Of a DNA stretch of 33,225 nt, positions 30,511 through 33,225 are shown piece after piece. The position numbers and the translations under genes are program-made. Where the stretch lies: the NCBI GenBank assembly GCA_002309375.1, contig DBXK01000037.1, positions 7,941-41,165 of the forward strand, in the 5' to 3' direction. Origin of the DNA: Christensenella sp. UBA1214 (lineage in GTDB: Bacteria; Bacillota; Clostridia; Christensenellales; CAG-138). A model generated the notes under the pieces. It saw only the letters and a list, made by a program, of their open reading frames with translations, searched no databases and was not told the origin of the DNA. The first letter of the stretch is position 1, and each line of letters opens with the position of its first letter.

Positions 30511-32727
30511 TTATTCGACTCCCATCGCCATGCGGAGGATGATCAGCGCGTCGGTGACGTTGATCGTGCCGTTGCCGTCCATTTCCGCATTCTCGGGGCA
30601 GGGCAGCTCGGAGATGATGCCCATCGAATATCGGAGCACCATCAGCGCATCGGTTACATTCACCGTGCCGCTGCCGTCCGCATCGCCGGGGAGGATATCC
30701 GGACCGCTGCCGCCGGAATAGATCACTTCGTCGAGCCATGCGCAGTCGCTGCCGGAGGAGACGCTGTAATCCTTATCATATTTCCAAACGAAGGTGTAGC
30801 TGCCGTCCGTCTCCGCCGTGAAGGTGTAATTCTGCCAGTCGATCTCGCCGGATCTATCGAACTTCTTGCTGCCGTTGACGGTGAAGGAGAATTTATCGTA
30901 ATTTTGCTCGCTCGAGACCTTGTAATCGAAGCTCAGCGTCTCGCCCGCACGCATGTCGAGGATCAACGTAACGCTCGAAGTTGAGCTGTCAACACCGGCG
31001 TTTCCGCTGGCGCCCGCGATGCGTCCGTCGATCACGGTGCCGGTGAAGCTATGCTGCGAAGTCGTGAACTCAAGGCTGCCGCCTGCGGTATTGAGCGCGA
31101 AGTTGAGGTCGATCGGTTCGCTCGCGGGGAGCCACCGGCTGTCCAACCATGCGATGCGGTTGGTCAGCCAGCTGCGGAGCGCCGTGTTGCCCGCGTTGAA
31201 ATCCTTGCCCCACATATTATCGTTGCGGACCGCCGCCTCGGAAAGGTAGGCGCCTTGGCTGTCCATCGTGCGAAGCATGAAGGGGATCATTGTGCTGCGG
31301 TAATCGGCGTATTTTTCCATCAATGCCGCGCGGAATTCCTCATGATCGTCATAGAGATGGTCGAACCACGGGCAGGAGCTGTTGATCGCCATGAAATCCG
31401 CCGGGCTCTGCGCGTCCGGGCAGTCGTAATAATCGTTGTGCTGATAGTCGGCGTTGTTCCAGGTCGTTTCCGGATTGCCGTAGGCGAGGTCGAAATCCCA
31501 GGGCGCCGTCATGTAAAGGTGGTCGTCCTGCGCCTGCTTATACATATAGCAGCTCGTCTTGAGGTTGCCGTCGATGTTCTTCGCAAGCTCCTGCACGATG
31601 ATGAAATCGATCCATGATGCCGTATCGACGTACTTCGTATATGGTTCGCCGCTCGTGCCCATGATCGAATTATGGACCTGCTGCATATAGTTCTCAAGGT
31701 AAGAAAGCATCTGCTGCTTCAGCGCCGCGTCGTCCGGTTCGGGTTCCTTGAGAACGAAATAGTCCTTGTTCTGGTTTGCCCAATAGGGGCAGTTGAACCA
31801 CTGGTCGTTCGCGTAGTCGATCTTGCCGTCGATGTCCTTTTCGATCAGGTAGCCGCCGGTGAGCTCGTCCGCATTCGCTTCTTCGATATTTATCTTGTTC
31901 GATTCGATCGAAACGCGCTCAACGAGCAGGTAGATGCCGTTATAGCTGCCGTTCAGATAGACCTCCACGAATTCGCATTTCGGAACGTAGCCGATGCCGT
32001 CGAGCATGAGGTTCGATTTATAGGTCAGGTAGTTGCGGATCAGCGAAGGATCGGAATAGCTCGGAATGATCGCGTATTTCTTCGTTTTCGGAATGTCCAG
32101 AAGGGATTTCTTCGAATCGAGCTTGATCGAATAGGGCTTCTTCGGCTGGCCCCAGGAGGTGTTGCCGCGGCCCTTGATGGAGCCGGTGCCCTCGTAATTT
32201 CCGCTTTCGTACTGCTTCGTGCCGAGGATGAGCTCGAAGCTCGCCGCGACGTATTCCTCCTTGCCGATCTGCGAGAACGGCACCTCGGTCGTGATCCGGA
32301 ACTGCGGGAGCTGCGCGGCGGAAGCGTAGATGCCGACTGTCAGCGCTTCATCCTTCATCAGGTAATCGCCCGCAACGGCGTTGAAGGTGAACACTTTCGC
32401 GCCGTTCGCGCCGTTCGTAACGCTCACACGGTTCGAATGAGCGCGGAAGAAATTCGAATAATCCGCGCTGTAGGTCCAGCCCTCGCCGAAGCTCGCGCTA
32501 AGGGTGAGCGTGCGGTTCTCGGCGATGCGGTACATGCCGTATTCCTCAACGACGGAAAGCGCGAACGCCTCCTCGTCGTAATCGAGGGTCACGCCGTCCG
32601 AATGATCGGGCGTGATGCGCAGCTCGACGGCGTCCTTTGCGGGAACCGTCTTCGCCAGCGCCGCCGTCGACAGGAAGATCGCCGCCGCCATCAGCAGGGC
32701 GAGAACGGTGCAAAGCAGTTTCTTCAT
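30511..32727 (-). CDS. Secreted CotH-family kinase-like protein with C-terminal dockerin
   Basis: 738 residues, ATG behind TTTGGAGG. Signal peptide at about 1-26 (STAALA). The CotH region (about 150-530) shows GSIKGRGNTSW (183-193), KKPYSIKLD, DPSLIRNYLTYKSNLM, YNGIYLLVERV and the WDFDLAYG motif (410-417), whose aspartates match the metal/catalytic motif of CotH kinases. A beta-sandwich of about 125 residues (540-670) could bind carbohydrate. A type-I dockerin closes the protein (about 680-737). CotH phosphorylates spore-coat proteins in Bacillus; here the signal peptide and dockerin point outside the cell. A TATAAT lies at 32759-32754 without a good -35; it may be co-transcribed with the membrane protein 42 bp upstream. 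Confidence 0.93.
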   Translation of the reverse strand: MKKLLCTVLALLMAAAIFLSTAALAKTVPAKDAVELRITPDHSDGVTLDYDEEAFALSVVEEYGMYRIAENRTLTLSASFGEGWTYSADYSNFFRAHSNRVSVTNGANGAKVFTFNAVAGDYLMKDEALTVGIYASAAQLPQFRITTEVPFSQIGKEEYVAASFELILGTKQYESGNYEGTGSIKGRGNTSWGQPKKPYSIKLDSKKSLLDIPKTKKYAIIPSYSDPSLIRNYLTYKSNLMLDGIGYVPKCEFVEVYLNGSYNGIYLLVERVSIESNKINIEEANADELTGGYLIEKDIDGKIDYANDQWFNCPYWANQNKDYFVLKEPEPDDAALKQQMLSYLENYMQQVHNSIMGTSGEPYTKYVDTASWIDFIIVQELAKNIDGNLKTSCYMYKQAQDDHLYMTAPWDFDLAYGNPETTWNNADYQHNDYYDCPDAQSPADFMAINSSCPWFDHLYDDHEEFRAALMEKYADYRSTMIPFMLRTMDSQGAYLSEAAVRNDNMWGKDFNAGNTALRSWLTNRIAWLDSRWLPASEPIDLNFALNTAGGSLEFTTSQHSFTGTVIDGRIAGASGNAGVDSSTSSVTLILDMRAGETLSFDYKVSSEQNYDKFSFTVNGSKKFDRSGEIDWQNYTFTAETDGSYTFVWKYDKDYSVSSGSDCAWLDEVIYSGGSGPDILPGDADGSGTVNVTDALMVLRYSMGIISELPCPENAEMDGNGTINVTDALIILRMAMGVE

Positions 32728-32769
32728 ATCGTATTTACCTCCAAAGAGCTTTCATTATAAATATTACAT

Positions 32770-33138
32770 TCACGGCGTCCGGCTATCGATTTCGTCTTCT
32801 TCCGGTTTCAGGTATTTTTTCAGCAAACGGTGATGATACAGGATCATGAACGGCAGGGGCAGCACCACTCCGCCGCAGAGCGCGATCAGCGCGGCCGTGC
32901 CGTCCGAGAACATAAACGGCAGTGCGGAAAGAAGGACGCAGAGGCCGTAGATCATCCACATCCGCCCGTGGCTGCGGTTCCAGCCCTCAACGGAAGTCAG
33001 TTTTTCCGCAGGCAGCGCCTTCTCGCCGGAATAGAATGTCACCGGATTCTTCGCCGTGAATTGCGAGATGCCGATCGTGACCATCCCGGATGCGACGATA
33101 AAATAGGTTATTCCCGTAATGATCTGTGCGCTCGTCAT
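32770..33138 (-). CDS. Small three-helix membrane protein (DUF3784-like)
   Basis: 122 residues with three hydrophobic segments at about 4-28, 58-78 and 82-105. Between the first two is NPVTFYSGEKALPAEKL and VEGWNRSHGRMW, a loop pattern I have seen in uncharacterised Firmicutes membrane proteins related to DUF3784/SdpI; the assignment is tentative. The C-terminus is charged and probably cytoplasmic. The ATG at 33138 follows GGAGAGG and overlaps the stop of the gene to its right by ATGA, so it is translated with it. CotH follows after 42 bp. Confidence 0.7.
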   Translation of the reverse strand: MTSAQIITGITYFIVASGMVTIGISQFTAKNPVTFYSGEKALPAEKLTSVEGWNRSHGRMWMIYGLCVLLSALPFMFSDGTAALIALCGGVVLPLPFMILYHHRLLKKYLKPEEDEIDSRTP

Positions 33139-33225
33139 CTTTCCGCATCCTCTCCGTAATTTCTTGCGCAGAACGGCGCTTCGTAAAGCCTGCCGTGAAC
33201 GAAATAATTATAGGAACGGCAGGCA
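33135..33225 (-). CDS. 3' end of a gene entering from the right edge
   Basis: Twenty-nine codons are open from the window edge to a TGA at 33137-33135, reading YNYFVHGRLYEAPFCARNYG near the end. The TGA overlaps the ATG of the next gene (ATGA), the normal arrangement of coupled genes, and the residue mix looks protein-like. Too short to name a family. Confidence 0.5.
   Translation of the reverse strand, partial: ACRSYNYFVHGRLYEAPFCARNYGEDAER

Noticed and set aside
1..33225. CRISPR arrays, tRNA genes, insertion sequences or prophage
   Set aside because: No regularly spaced repeats, tRNA-like cloverleaf with GGTTC-type arm, transposase or integrase motif was seen on either strand.

Overview
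The window looks like chromosomal DNA from a GC-rich, endospore-forming member of the Clostridia, probably a gut or rumen anaerobe of an Oscillospirales/Christensenellales-like lineage. The reasons are spoIIE and a Noc-type protein, two secreted proteins with cellulosome-type dockerins, many Firmicutes-style lipoproteins, strong AGGAGG ribosome-binding sites, consensus sigma-A promoters and a Firmicutes-type L10 leader. The lineage is inferred. No tRNA, rRNA, CRISPR array, phage gene or insertion sequence was found.

Layout. (a) 1-2427, minus: a probable redox/repair operon of a nitrilase-fold amidase, a Bcp peroxiredoxin and a four-cysteine FAD dehydrogenase that runs off the left edge. (b) 2570-7154, plus: MATE exporter, LuxE-like acyl-protein synthetase, LuxC-like acyl reductase and MscS channel; the first three are tightly coupled. 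This is the least ordinary metabolic unit here, a fatty-aldehyde-type enzyme pair without luciferase. (c) 7245-10159: a propeller-type lipoprotein, an ElaA-like acetyltransferase and a DUF362 protein, whose promoter lies inside the terminator hairpin of the gene before it. (d) 10223-13571, minus: an SPFH / zinc-ribbon / TPM module resembling Bacillus subtilis YdjI-YdjG-YdjH but with no adjacent pspA. (e) 13749-17551, minus: noc, an orphan membrane-anchored solute-binding-like protein that may be translated from a leaderless mRNA, and a short spoIIE with a possible Spo0A-type promoter. (f) 17943-27944: the surface/secretome block, with a 1597-residue subtilase carrying an internal dockerin, a WG-repeat lipoprotein and a clostripain-family lipoprotein. 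(g) 28106-29318, plus: rplJ-rplL with an L10 autoregulatory leader, away from rplKA and rpoBC. (h) 29522-33225: an unrecognised lipoprotein, a dockerin-bearing CotH-family protein, a small membrane protein and the 3' end of a further gene.

How they fit together. At least six of the proteins are exported or surface-anchored (three or four lipoproteins, two dockerin proteins, two proteases), which fits a cell that processes extracellular protein or polysaccharide. The two dockerins have similar recognition-position residues and could share a cohesin, but none is encoded here. The membrane-stress module, MscS and MATE add envelope functions. All calls rest on reading motifs and context by eye; no database search was run.
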